Below, one piece after another: positions 40,649 to 49,449 of a stretch of DNA of 64,000 nucleotides (the first letter of the stretch is position 1; each line of letters begins with the position of its first letter). Both the position numbers and the translations under genes were made by a program. The DNA is from Duganella qianjiadongensis. GTDB lineage: Bacteria; Pseudomonadota; Gammaproteobacteria; Burkholderiales; Burkholderiaceae_D. The notes beneath the pieces are model-generated. The model was not told the origin of the DNA, did not search any database, and saw only the letters and a program-made list of their open reading frames with translations. The stretch is taken from the NCBI RefSeq assembly GCF_009857915.1, contig NZ_WWCM01000001.1:1-64000 (forward strand), read 5' to 3'.

Positions 40649-42955
40649 CTAGACCAATTTTCGCGCCACCCGGAAGCCCACGATATCATTTGCCAGCACG
40701 GCAGAAAAACCGTTGCGCACGGCCGAGCGCAGGTAGCGCGGGTTGTACAGCCAGGAACCGCCACGCAGGATGCGGCGCACCTTGTCGCCGCCCTCCTCCC
40801 ACGCGCTGCCATCGCTAGGCGCGCCGTCGTAATTGTCGTGCACGACGTCCTGGGTCCATTCCCACACATTGCCATGCATATCGAACAGTCCCCACGGATT
40901 GGGCTGGAACTGGCCCAGTTTGCTGGTACCCTGCAGGAAAGCGCCGCGCGGGCCATTGTTGTAGGTGTAGTTGCCGTCGTAGTTGGCCTGTTCGGTGCTA
41001 ATGCTGTCGCCCATGTGGAAAGCAGTACGGGTGCCGGCACGGCAGGCATATTCCCATTCCGCCTCGCTGGGCAGTCGATAGGTCTGCCCGGTCTGGGCGG
41101 ATAGCCAGCTCACGTACTTCTGCGCATCGACCCAGCTCACGCCCACCACCGGATGTTCGTCCGTCTGGGCAAAACCGGGGGCGCGCCAGTCCGTATCGGA
41201 CAGCGATTCCCAGCCGGTGGCGCGCACAAACTGGCGCCACTGCCCTACCGTCACGGGGAAGCGGCCCAGCGCAAACGAGTATTCGATGCCCACCCAGTGC
41301 TGCGGCAACTCGCGCTCCAGCCAGGCTTTCTGCGCACCAGCCTTGATGGCCATGGCCCGTTCCAGCTCGTGCGACCCCATCTGGAAGCGGCCCGTCGGTA
41401 TCAGTACCAGATCGGGCCCCACACCGCTGCCGTCAAGGAAGCGGTCGCGCAGTACGCCATTGGCATCCGCTACCGGACTGCGCTCGGTAGGGCGCAAAGC
41501 CGCCAGCTCGGCGGCATGGCGCTCGGCCTGCTGTTTGCGATGGCGTTCCTGTTCGGCGCGATAGGCAGCTTCCGCTTTCAGCTGGGCGGCCTTGCGCTGC
41601 TGCTCGGCGCGCTCTTCGCGCGCTTTCTGCGCATCGGCTTCACGCCGCGCCAGCAACTGCTCGCGCAAGGCCTGCTTGCGCGCCTGCGCTGCGGCTTCCG
41701 CTTCCGCTTTCTGGCGCGCTTCCAGCACTTTGCGCTGCTGCTCCAGCCGGGCTTTTTCTACTGCGGCGGCGCGCGCCTCGGCCTCGCGCTTCTGCGCCAG
41801 TTCGGCTGCCTGTGCGCGGCGCTGCTCGGCTTCGGCGCGTTGCTGTGCCAGCCGTTCTTGGTGCGCTGCCTGCGCCGCAGCCTGCTCGGCCTTGCGCTGC
41901 TGTTCGGCCTCCTGCGCCTGCCGTGCCTGTGCTGCCAGCTCTTCCTCGCTGGGGCCGGCTGCTGCCCGCAAGGCTTGCAGCAATGCGGCAACCGAAGGCG
42001 GACGCTGCTCGGCCAGATAGGCAAAGCCCTGCTGCAGCACCTGCCATTGCGCCGGATTCAGGGCCTGCGGCGGCGACGGATGGAAATCTGCCATGCGCAT
42101 GGCCTCGAACGGCATGCGGCCTTCCAGCAACTGGTAGATCATCACGGCCACGGCATACACATCGAGCGTACGGGCAGGCTGGCGCTGACGGGTGCCCGCT
42201 TCCGGCGCACGATAGCCCACCGTACCCGCATTGGGCGTCTGCAAACCGAGACTGCTGCCGGCATTACGCACGCGCGAGGCGATGCCGAAGTCGAGCAGCT
42301 TCACATCGCCATGGCTGGTCAGGTAGACATTGCCGGGCTTGATGTCACGGTGTACCAGCTTGTGCTTGTCCCACGCATAATCGAGCGCGTCGGCCACCGG
42401 CGCGAGCAGCCGGTCGATCGCATCCGGCGCCAGCCTGCCTTGTGCTGCCAGATAGGCATCGAGGTCTTCGCCTTCCAGATATTCCATGATGATGAAATAG
42501 CTGGAGGTGGCCGGATCCTGCGCCCATTCATACACGCGCACGATGTTTTCATGCGCCAGCCGGCGCGCCTGCGTGGCTTCCTCGATCAGCAGCTTGGCGT
42601 GGGTGGCGCTCTGGGTGAGCTGGGGCGGCAGAATTTTCAGTGCCACCATTTCGCTATGGCCTAGTTCGGCGTGCGTGGCCAGATCGGTGGCCTGCCAGAC
42701 CTGCCCCATGCCGCCCATGGCGATCAGCCGCTCCAGCCGGTAGCGCCGGTTCTGCGGGCCGATCTCCTGCCCCGCGACAAAGCCCAGCTCCGTACCCTGC
42801 CGCGCTGGCAACGTTGCTACGGCGCTGGCGCCGGGCGGCGCATATTCGGCATCGAGGATGGCGTTCTTGCGGCGGTCGAACTCCTGCAGGCTTAATAGCC
42901 CGTCGTCATGTAAAGCCCGCAGTTCGCGGATCCGGTCTCTTGCTGTCTGCATCAT
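40649..42955 (-). CDS. SHOCT - Ser/Thr kinase - coiled coil - FGE-sulfatase fusion
   Basis: 768 aa. SHOCT-like helix pair at 8-33 (RELRALHDDGLLSLQEFDRR), Hanks kinase at 72-330 with HRDIKPGNV (202-210), DFG at 222-224 and VALKI. Then a 150-residue Ala/Glu/Arg coiled coil (335-490), and a C-terminal FGE/SUMF1-like domain (510-768: GRFQMGS, PVVGVSWVDAQKYVSWL, RLPSEAEWEYACR, NVWEWTQD, RRILRGGSW). No membrane helix. Last gene of a seven-gene minus-strand operon. FGE-like domains in such fusions usually bind ligands rather than make formylglycine; whether that holds here is unknown. Confidence 0.92.
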   Translation of the reverse strand: MMQTARDRIRELRALHDDGLLSLQEFDRRKNAILDAEYAPPGASAVATLPARQGTELGFVAGQEIGPQNRRYRLERLIAMGGMGQVWQATDLATHAELGHSEMVALKILPPQLTQSATHAKLLIEEATQARRLAHENIVRVYEWAQDPATSSYFIIMEYLEGEDLDAYLAAQGRLAPDAIDRLLAPVADALDYAWDKHKLVHRDIKPGNVYLTSHGDVKLLDFGIASRVRNAGSSLGLQTPNAGTVGYRAPEAGTRQRQPARTLDVYAVAVMIYQLLEGRMPFEAMRMADFHPSPPQALNPAQWQVLQQGFAYLAEQRPPSVAALLQALRAAAGPSEEELAAQARQAQEAEQQRKAEQAAAQAAHQERLAQQRAEAEQRRAQAAELAQKREAEARAAAVEKARLEQQRKVLEARQKAEAEAAAQARKQALREQLLARREADAQKAREERAEQQRKAAQLKAEAAYRAEQERHRKQQAERHAAELAALRPTERSPVADANGVLRDRFLDGSGVGPDLVLIPTGRFQMGSHELERAMAIKAGAQKAWLERELPQHWVGIEYSFALGRFPVTVGQWRQFVRATGWESLSDTDWRAPGFAQTDEHPVVGVSWVDAQKYVSWLSAQTGQTYRLPSEAEWEYACRAGTRTAFHMGDSISTEQANYDGNYTYNNGPRGAFLQGTSKLGQFQPNPWGLFDMHGNVWEWTQDVVHDNYDGAPSDGSAWEEGGDKVRRILRGGSWLYNPRYLRSAVRNGFSAVLANDIVGFRVARKLV

Positions 42956-42973
42956 GATTCGAAATGTCGGCTC

Positions 42974-45067
42974 TTATGCCTTGCTGGTTTCCTGCAAGGC
43001 CACGCCACAGGTGGCGCAAAATCTATCTTCGCTATGGTCGGTACGCAGCGCATGGCCGTTGCTGCAGCGCGCCGCTGGCGCCGCCACGGCCACCGGCTGG
43101 CCCGCCCCCACTACCTGCGCATGGGCATGGATCTGTGCTGCGTTCATCCCCGCCTGTATCTGTAATCCCATGACATCGGCCAGCGCCTGCACATTCGGCG
43201 CGGCGGCTGTGGCCAGTTTGGCCGTGTCGCTGATGCGGTGCATGGTCTCCATGCGGGCCAGTTCATGGTTCTGCTGTGCTAGCAGCACCTCATAATCACC
43301 CTTCCAGCGGGCATAGCGCTCTTCCCTTTCCTTGTCCAGCTTGCGCAGTTCCTGCTGCCATTGCGCCTCCTGCTCCCGCTGGCGCAACAGCTGGCGTTGT
43401 TCGTCTATGGCCAGCTGGTCGAGCATGGCCTGCTTGGCGCTGGCCTGCTGCTGGCGCGTATGCAGCTGGTCGGCTTCCAGTGTACGCAACAGCTTTTCGT
43501 GCTGGGCCAGCGCCTCTGCCGCTGCGCCTTCGCGCTGTAATGCGGCCAGCCGCTGCTGCACCTGCGCCACCTCGACCACATTGGCAGCATCCTTCACCGC
43601 ATCGGCCCGCAGCAGATCGCGCTGGCGTGCCAGCGCCTGCTGGTCCTCCCATTCCTGCACGCGCTCGGCCTCGCGCCGCCGCGCCAGACTGGCCAGCGTC
43701 AGACTTTGCAGCTGCTGCTGGTGCGCTTCCGCTTCGATCGCCAGTTCACGCTGCTTTTCCTCTTTCTCCTGCGCGCGCAGCGCCAGCAGTTCATTGCGGC
43801 GCTGCGCCTCGTCTTCGATGCGCAAGGCATTTTCGATCTGGTTTTCAATGGCCTGCTGGCGTAACTGATGCGACAGGCGCTGCTGCGCCAGCTGGCGTTG
43901 CTCGGCCGCCGTCTGCTGCAGCACTTCCAGCTCGGTCTGCATGCGGATGCGGGCCAGCTGGCGTACATGTTCCCAATCCGCTTCCTCGCCGACGCGGCGC
44001 GCCTGGTTCTTGGCCAGCTCATGTTCGAGATCGGCCAGCACCGTGCCCGCACCTTTATCCAGTGCCACCTTGCGCGTCTTGGCCTCCATGATGCGGCTGT
44101 ACAGGTCCACTTCGCGCGCGCGCAGCGCCTGCAGGCGCTCGGATTCCTTCAGCGTCAGCTCGGCCTTGTCGATGGTCGCGTCCTGCTTCAGTTCGGCGCG
44201 GCGCAGATCGGTGTGCAGCTTGCGCTCCTCGCGCGCAATGGCCTGCCATTCTTCCTCGTCGTATAGCTGGTCGAGCTGGCGCCTATGTTCGAGCTGGCCC
44301 TGCCGTTCGTCCGCCACCAGCCACAGACTACCCACCCGTTCGCGGTTGTGGTCATATTTATCATGCCGCAGCGCCACCGTCTCCACCCGCTCGACGGCAA
44401 GACCGTAGCTGGCCAGACGCAGCTTCAGTCCTGATTGCAGGCGCTCATCGAGCTGCTGGCGCAGATGGGGGTTGTCAGCCATATCGCGTATCGAGCGGCT
44501 GGCAATGAATTCCGTTGCCAGCTGGCGCACGGAGGGTTCCAGCAAATCCTGCAGATGGCGCGTCGTCACCGTGCCGGGCGAAGTCATGAAATGGCGCGCA
44601 AACGCCGCTACCTGATCCACCGCGAGGCTAACGGTAAAACTGGCCGTCACCTTGAGCTGCTCGGCCGTGCGCAACTGCTCGAATTCGAAGCTGACCGGCA
44701 AAGCCACACTGCGGGTGATCAGAATTTCTGCATGCTGGTTACGCAGCAGATGGTTAAGACGGGTGAAAAATCCTTCGATTTCGTATTCGCCCTGCGGCAC
44801 TTCGGTGGCCTTGTCGGCCTGCAGGATATAGGCGCGCGCCATGGCCGGCACGCGCAGTGTCTTGGTGAAAATGCCGGACAGGGCACTTACGCCGAAATAC
44901 ACGGCCAGCTCGTCGTCAGCCGGTATCCAGCGGTTATCGCGCAGCACGGGCGCATTGCGCGGCGCACCAAGCGTGAGTCCGCAATGCTGGCAGTAGCCCG
45001 ACTGGCCGTCGTTCTTCTGCTCGCAGCGCGGGCAGTTGACGCCACCAAAACCAAACTTCTGGAACAT
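42974..45067 (-). CDS. SPFH-domain protein with terminal zinc ribbons and long coiled coil
   Basis: 697 aa from ATG 45067 (gaggga 9 bases upstream; the earlier TTG lacks an SD). N-terminal zinc ribbon with CPRC and CQHC (Cys 12, 15, 26, 29). SPFH/band-7-like domain at about 40-235 (EPSVRQLATEFIASRSI, YGLAVERVETVALR). Gln/Glu/Arg-rich coiled coil at 240-620, C-terminal ribbon (CSNGH, CATCG). No membrane helix. SPFH proteins oligomerise as scaffolds on membranes. Placed between the kinase-FGE gene and the Lon-like gene. Confidence 0.85.
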   Translation of the reverse strand: MFQKFGFGGVNCPRCEQKNDGQSGYCQHCGLTLGAPRNAPVLRDNRWIPADDELAVYFGVSALSGIFTKTLRVPAMARAYILQADKATEVPQGEYEIEGFFTRLNHLLRNQHAEILITRSVALPVSFEFEQLRTAEQLKVTASFTVSLAVDQVAAFARHFMTSPGTVTTRHLQDLLEPSVRQLATEFIASRSIRDMADNPHLRQQLDERLQSGLKLRLASYGLAVERVETVALRHDKYDHNRERVGSLWLVADERQGQLEHRRQLDQLYDEEEWQAIAREERKLHTDLRRAELKQDATIDKAELTLKESERLQALRAREVDLYSRIMEAKTRKVALDKGAGTVLADLEHELAKNQARRVGEEADWEHVRQLARIRMQTELEVLQQTAAEQRQLAQQRLSHQLRQQAIENQIENALRIEDEAQRRNELLALRAQEKEEKQRELAIEAEAHQQQLQSLTLASLARRREAERVQEWEDQQALARQRDLLRADAVKDAANVVEVAQVQQRLAALQREGAAAEALAQHEKLLRTLEADQLHTRQQQASAKQAMLDQLAIDEQRQLLRQREQEAQWQQELRKLDKEREERYARWKGDYEVLLAQQNHELARMETMHRISDTAKLATAAAPNVQALADVMGLQIQAGMNAAQIHAHAQVVGAGQPVAVAAPAARCSNGHALRTDHSEDRFCATCGVALQETSKA

Positions 45068-45160
45068 GTCAGACTCCCTCAACCATTCACTTTGCGGATT
45101 ACTCTGCCATCAGCCGATTCTAGCAGGGCAAACCCATTCTTGCGCGCGTTTGCGCACGTT

Positions 45161-46333
45161 TTAAATCATACCGATGCGGCTGATACAGGCCAGACTGGCG
45201 CCACGCTGGCGCAGCCGAGCCTGATAGCCGGCCGGTAAGCTTGCCGACCAGTCCGCCGGCAGCAGCACACGGTCGCCCGCGCCGGCTTGCCGGATTATCA
45301 ATTCCAGCTTGGCCTGCTGGCCGTCCACCGTTTCCACCTGTCCCGCATGCCATGCGCTGGACTGGCCGCTGGCGATCAGCCGGCCACGCGGCAGAAACTC
45401 GCGTCCGCGCGCCATACGGTCCGCCATCACCAGTGCCAGCTCATACGAAGCGCCCTGAAAATCCGGCTGGCCGAAGCGCACCAGCGTGCGCCAGCGCCCC
45501 AGCCCATGACCATCGAAATGACGCGCAGCGGCCAGCGTCTGGCGCAGCGCCTGCAAGCGGGACGGTTCCAGCTGGGGTGCGCTGATACTGTCTTCTTCAC
45601 TGCACGTAGCATCGGCCGCGTCGAGCGGATACACGCTCACTTCCACCCATGCCAGGCTGTCATGCAGACCGCCGCTATACAGGGGGAACCAGGTGCGCAC
45701 GGAGGCCACACAGTCCGCCTGATCGGCATGGCCCTGCAGGGCGCCCAGATGGCTGATCGCAAAGCAGCGGCTATCCGCTACATGTGGCAGCGTTGCTGCG
45801 GCTTCGCTATACACCAGCACACCGCCACTACCCAGCAGGGCCAGTGCCCTACTGTAGCGGTCTGCCGGATCCGCATCGCCATACATACCCGCCGTGCCGG
45901 CCAATGCAGGCTGTTGCTGGCGCTGCGGCTGCGCGCCGCCGTGAGCTGGCCATTCCGCCAGCCGCAAACGGCCCAGATGCCAGACGTCGGAGCTACCAAA
46001 GGCAAAGACGGCGGCCGGATCGGCTGGCGTATAGACGCCGCGCGCCATGCGGTCTGCCAGAACGGCAGCCAGCTCCCAGTCGCGCTCCAGCGCTGCAGGC
46101 GCAAGGTCCATACTCAGCACCACCTGATCGCGCGTGTCGAGCACCGCTTCCGTCAGGCGGGCCATACGCACTACCTGCTGCATGCGCTGGGCCAGCGCGG
46201 GTGCTGCTGCAACGCTGCATTTGACATCGGCACGGTTGGCGCGCGGCCGGCGGCTGGCGGTAATCGTCAGCACACGCCCATCGGCCAGAACACTGCGGCA
46301 CACTGCGTTCGCGGAGATAGCGGTCTGTTTCAT
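45161..46333 (-). CDS. protein with duplicated, Lon-protease-like domain (degenerate)
   Basis: 390 aa from ATG 46333 (ggagg 6 bases upstream). Two internal repeats share the motif ELAAVLADRMARG (87-99) / ELALVMADRMARG (298-310), each followed by a GSS/GQSS...W..G segment (113-121 / 323-331). Repeat 2 matches the order of Lon S16 motifs: GASYELA with Ser296 where Lon has its catalytic Ser, then a G-E-like strand, VDGQQAK with Lys342, and GDRVLLPADW resembling the 'VILPxxN' strand. Repeat 1 lacks the Ser. Start overlaps the previous stop (ATGA). The Lon-fold reading is inference. Confidence 0.5.
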   Translation of the reverse strand: MKQTAISANAVCRSVLADGRVLTITASRRPRANRADVKCSVAAAPALAQRMQQVVRMARLTEAVLDTRDQVVLSMDLAPAALERDWELAAVLADRMARGVYTPADPAAVFAFGSSDVWHLGRLRLAEWPAHGGAQPQRQQQPALAGTAGMYGDADPADRYSRALALLGSGGVLVYSEAAATLPHVADSRCFAISHLGALQGHADQADCVASVRTWFPLYSGGLHDSLAWVEVSVYPLDAADATCSEEDSISAPQLEPSRLQALRQTLAAARHFDGHGLGRWRTLVRFGQPDFQGASYELALVMADRMARGREFLPRGRLIASGQSSAWHAGQVETVDGQQAKLELIIRQAGAGDRVLLPADWSASLPAGYQARLRQRGASLACISRIGMI

Positions 46334-47388
46334 GCTGCCTCCTCGACGGGCGGATACAACTGGCGTCGCCCGGCCAGACCTGTTTCCAGATTGGCGCAGA
46401 TACGCCCGGCTTCGTCCAGCAATGCCAGCCATTCGCTACTGCGCGCAAGCTGCATGCGCGCCAACACAGCCCATGCTTCATCGAGTGCCTGCACGGCCAG
46501 CAGCGTGTGGCCGATGCGGCGCTGCTGCTGTAGCACCGGCAACGGCTGATCCGGCGCCGCCCAGCCCAGCGCGGGCATACTGGTGGCGTTCAGGCTGGCC
46601 ATCCCCAACCGCAGCAATAGCGCCTGATGCTGTTCGAAAGTGCTGACGCCGGCCGGTAGTTCCAGCAGTCGCAGGCCGCTGCACAGGGCTGGAAGTTCGA
46701 TAAACAGGCGGCGCAAGCCGCTGGCATCTTCACTGGCCCCATAGGCTACCGCCCCCGCCACCGGCTGCGGTACTGCCGGCGTAATCATCAACGGCAGCGG
46801 CGCGGCAAGCGGCGCCATGGCGCGGCCACGCAGAATGGCGGCATAATCAGCCTGCGGCGCCAGATCGGACGGTACGCAATCATCCACCGTCAGGCCAAAG
46901 CGGGTGTACACCAGCTGGTTCAGCCCGGCGCGGAAAGCATGCCACTCCTCCACCGTGGTACAAGGCGGCAGATCGAGCGTGCCTAATGCCAGCGCGCTCT
47001 GCAGCGCACTTTGCAGGGCGAGGCGTAACTGTTCGCTGCTCAGTTTCTGTGCTACTTCGCTTTGCAGCATCAGATCGAAGCGCTGCTGCGACACACGCGG
47101 ATCCGCCGCGTCAACCAGCACGCGCAGACGCAAGCCCCATTCTGGCGCGGCGGCAAAGGGCAGCAGATCAAACGTGTATGGCCCGGCATGGAAGCACCAC
47201 GCGCGCTCGCCCTGCGCCAGCACGACCTTGCCCGCAGCCTGCCGGCGCGTCTGTCCGTTGGCGCCGCACAGCACCAGCGTGCTGCCGGCTGGCGCAATGC
47301 TGCCCGCCTCGCAAGCCAGTGCGATGACCGTGCTGCCTAGCGCCGGCATATCGGGATGGGCAGCTTTGCGGCGCGAGAATAGGCCCAT
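46330..47388 (-). CDS. hypothetical protein, possibly degenerate SPFH-like
   Basis: 352 aa from ATG 47388 (agga 5 bases upstream, overlapping the upstream stop by one base). MGLFSRRKAAHPD, then a beta-rich 120 residues (VVLAQGERAWCFHAGPYTFD) and a helical part ending in LNQLVYTRFGLTVDD, an order also seen in SPFH domains of the YdjI/virion-core type. C-terminal 130 residues are a Leu/Gln/Arg helical region. No membrane helix. Coupled to the Lon-like gene. Confidence 0.5.
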   Translation of the reverse strand: MGLFSRRKAAHPDMPALGSTVIALACEAGSIAPAGSTLVLCGANGQTRRQAAGKVVLAQGERAWCFHAGPYTFDLLPFAAAPEWGLRLRVLVDAADPRVSQQRFDLMLQSEVAQKLSSEQLRLALQSALQSALALGTLDLPPCTTVEEWHAFRAGLNQLVYTRFGLTVDDCVPSDLAPQADYAAILRGRAMAPLAAPLPLMITPAVPQPVAGAVAYGASEDASGLRRLFIELPALCSGLRLLELPAGVSTFEQHQALLLRLGMASLNATSMPALGWAAPDQPLPVLQQQRRIGHTLLAVQALDEAWAVLARMQLARSSEWLALLDEAGRICANLETGLAGRRQLYPPVEEAA

Positions 47389-47996
47389 TAGTCCTGCCCT
47401 GCCGGTTCCACCGCAAAGCTGGCGCCATGCTGCTGGAAATGCTGTGCAGGCGCCGCTGCATGCGGCCATGCGCCTTCGCACTCGCCGTCACCATCCAGCC
47501 CGCCTTGCAGTATCAGGCTGCCGGCACCATCGCGCACTTTGACCTGCCAGCCCTGCTGCACAGCCAGTGCAGCAAACGGTGCATCGGCCACCACTGCGAG
47601 GACCACACGCCAGCCCTGTTCCGACTGCAGAAAGTCCAGCGTCCAGTAGCCATCCTCGGTACGCAGGGTATCCAGCGCCGCAGCCGTAGCGGCGGCGCGC
47701 AGCAGACCACGGCTGCCGTGCCAGCCTGCGCCTGCGCCGCAGTGTTTATGGCGCGCCCCCTGCGCCTCGCGGCGGCGCTGCTGTGCCAGATGGCGCAACC
47801 GGCGCAAGGTCAGGGGCGAAGCCTGCAAGGCGGTACGTTCGGCAGGCGTCAGCGGACGGCTGCCGTCGAGCGCACCCAGCAGGGTTGCATCGGCCAGCAT
47901 CAGCCGGTCGCCGGCTACGGCGCGGCCCAGCAGCAGTTGCTCCTGCAGTCTGGCTTCGAGCTCGGGGATTGTGGGTTTCACTGCATTCTCCTTCAT
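47388..47996 (-). CDS. hypothetical protein, 202 aa
   Basis: Not recognised. Charged helical N-terminus (IPELEARLQEQLLLGRAVAG), Arg/Gln-rich middle, beta-rich C-terminal half (GYWTLDFLQSEQGWRVVLAV). Two candidate starts: ATG 47996 overlaps the preceding stop (ATGA) and would use translational coupling; GTG 47981 has a perfect aaggag 6 bases upstream. Part of the minus-strand operon. Confidence 0.5.
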   Translation of the reverse strand: MKENAVKPTIPELEARLQEQLLLGRAVAGDRLMLADATLLGALDGSRPLTPAERTALQASPLTLRRLRHLAQQRRREAQGARHKHCGAGAGWHGSRGLLRAAATAAALDTLRTEDGYWTLDFLQSEQGWRVVLAVVADAPFAALAVQQGWQVKVRDGAGSLILQGGLDGDGECEGAWPHAAAPAQHFQQHGASFAVEPAGQD

Positions 47997-49354
47997 ACCG
48001 CCACGCTATCACGGGCAGCATACAGCTTATCGATTGCTTCATTGCGGCGCTTGCGCAGGGTGGGCATGGAAATGCCATCCAGTGCGGCCAGCTGCTGCAA
48101 GGTGGGTAGTTCACCCGTCGCCGGGTCCAGCCAGACATCAGGATAACTGTCATCGGCCACACCCAGCAGCTTGTGGAATACCGCCAGCCGTATCGGCAGA
48201 CTCTCCTGCGCCAGGATGCCCAGCATACGGCTGCCGGCATGCTGCGCCAGCCGCGCCAGTTGCAGATAGTTGGGGGGCAGGGAAACGGCGCTGGATCGGT
48301 CCTGCTCTAGCAGTCGGGTGGCTTGGTCCGGCGCTTCGAGACCGGCTTGCGCGCCCGCGCCCTCGTCCTCGTCCTGCCCGTCCTCGCCCTGCCCGTCCTC
48401 CTCCTCGCCCTCGTCTGTCGCCTCCGTGTATTCGGCCTCGCCCGAATCCGCCAGCAACTGGTCTGCCTGAGCGTAATCGCCGCGCTGCTCGCACTGCTCG
48501 GATTCGTGCACGACGCGCCAGTAGTCTTCCAGCCATGCGCCCGCCTCGCCCGCATCGCCACGGAATGCCTCGACGCTATCCTGATTGGCCGAGAGCTGCT
48601 CGTACTCGCCGATTTCGGCCAGCATGGCAGCGATCTTCTGCGGACTGTTTTTCAGGCTGGCGAAGCGCTTGGAACGGGTATGCAGCGGGCCAGCGGCACC
48701 GCCGAACTGCTCCAGCGTAGCGCTCCATGCAATGACCCACTCGGCCTTGCAGCCTGATACGGACTTCATCTGCCGCACTTCGATGGGAATACCATGCAGC
48801 TCGCGTCCCAGTATGGCCCCCACCTGGGCGCCATGCGCCTGCCAGTCGGCAAATAGCGCGGCGATCTCGCGGTAGGCCGTATCGAGCATGCGGTAAGTGT
48901 AGATGCGGTTGGGCGAGCAATCGCGTCCCGTCGCGACCATATAGGCATCGGCATCGAGCCGGTCGCGCAAGCCTGCATACAGGTCATTGACCTTCTTGCG
49001 CAGTATGCCCTCGCAGGCCGGCTCCTGCCAGAATGCGCCACTACGGGCGAATTCCGTCTCCAGCGTGGCCATGAAAGCCTGCCAGTACGCCGGCTGGCCA
49101 GGCAGCTCGTAGAGCAGGCTTAATGCCAGTTCGCCCACACTGTCGCCATAGCTATTGCCATCGGCCACTGCACGCGCCGTGTGGCGGCAGGCGTGCAGCA
49201 GCGCGCCCGTCTCGTCGACGTAGCGATCTAGCAGAGCCGGGTCCTGCAGTTCATGGGGAGCAAGCTGGCGCAGTACCTGCACACTGGCTTGCCCCAGCAA
49301 TTTCCGCACTTGTTCCCAGCCGGGTTCCTGATACCGCGTTCCTGGCAGGCGCAT
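47993..49354 (-). CDS. protein with acidic linker and C-terminal HTH
   Basis: 453 aa. Residues 1-270 are a helical/mixed domain with no recognised family (YGDSVGELALSLLYELPGQP; CSPNRIYTYRML). Residues 290-335 are a Glu/Asp/Gly low-complexity linker encoded by a near-repetitive gaggac stretch. The C-terminus (405-445: LPTLQQLAALDGISMPTLRK) looks like a sigma-region-4 or LuxR-type HTH. No other sigma regions. SD agga 4 bases before ATG. Could be a regulator of this locus, but the DNA-binding role is inference. Confidence 0.5.
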   Translation of the reverse strand: MRLPGTRYQEPGWEQVRKLLGQASVQVLRQLAPHELQDPALLDRYVDETGALLHACRHTARAVADGNSYGDSVGELALSLLYELPGQPAYWQAFMATLETEFARSGAFWQEPACEGILRKKVNDLYAGLRDRLDADAYMVATGRDCSPNRIYTYRMLDTAYREIAALFADWQAHGAQVGAILGRELHGIPIEVRQMKSVSGCKAEWVIAWSATLEQFGGAAGPLHTRSKRFASLKNSPQKIAAMLAEIGEYEQLSANQDSVEAFRGDAGEAGAWLEDYWRVVHESEQCEQRGDYAQADQLLADSGEAEYTEATDEGEEEDGQGEDGQDEDEGAGAQAGLEAPDQATRLLEQDRSSAVSLPPNYLQLARLAQHAGSRMLGILAQESLPIRLAVFHKLLGVADDSYPDVWLDPATGELPTLQQLAALDGISMPTLRKRRNEAIDKLYAARDSVAV

Positions 49355-49380
49355 ACTATCCTGTTGTGTGATTGATCAAA

Positions 49381-49398
49381 GTTCGCCACAGGGCGAAC
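49381..49398 (-). terminator. small hairpin between PBP gene and downstream operon genes
   Basis: gttcgcc / ggcgaac with a 4-base loop, followed on the minus strand by ttt. Too weak for full termination; may attenuate transcription from the PBP gene into the six genes downstream. Confidence 0.3.
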
Positions 49399-49449
49399 GC
49401 CTTAAGATCATCCCACACTGGCGCACCGCTCAATTGCGCAGTGACAGGG

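Noticed and set aside
41153-42664. 503-codon open frame antisense to the kinase-FGE gene
   Set aside because: Mirror of the Ala/Glu coiled coil; composition (Arg/Leu/Cys-rich) is not that of a real protein.
30279-42955. TerY-P triad (vWA, PP2C, kinase) or an anti-phage kinase system
   Set aside because: No vWA/TerY protein, nuclease, or other effector is present; the partners are wall-synthesis enzymes.
48355-48425. Tandem repeat or CRISPR-like array in the gaggac stretch
   Set aside because: It is in-frame low-complexity coding for a Glu/Asp/Gly linker; no spacers or palindromic repeats.
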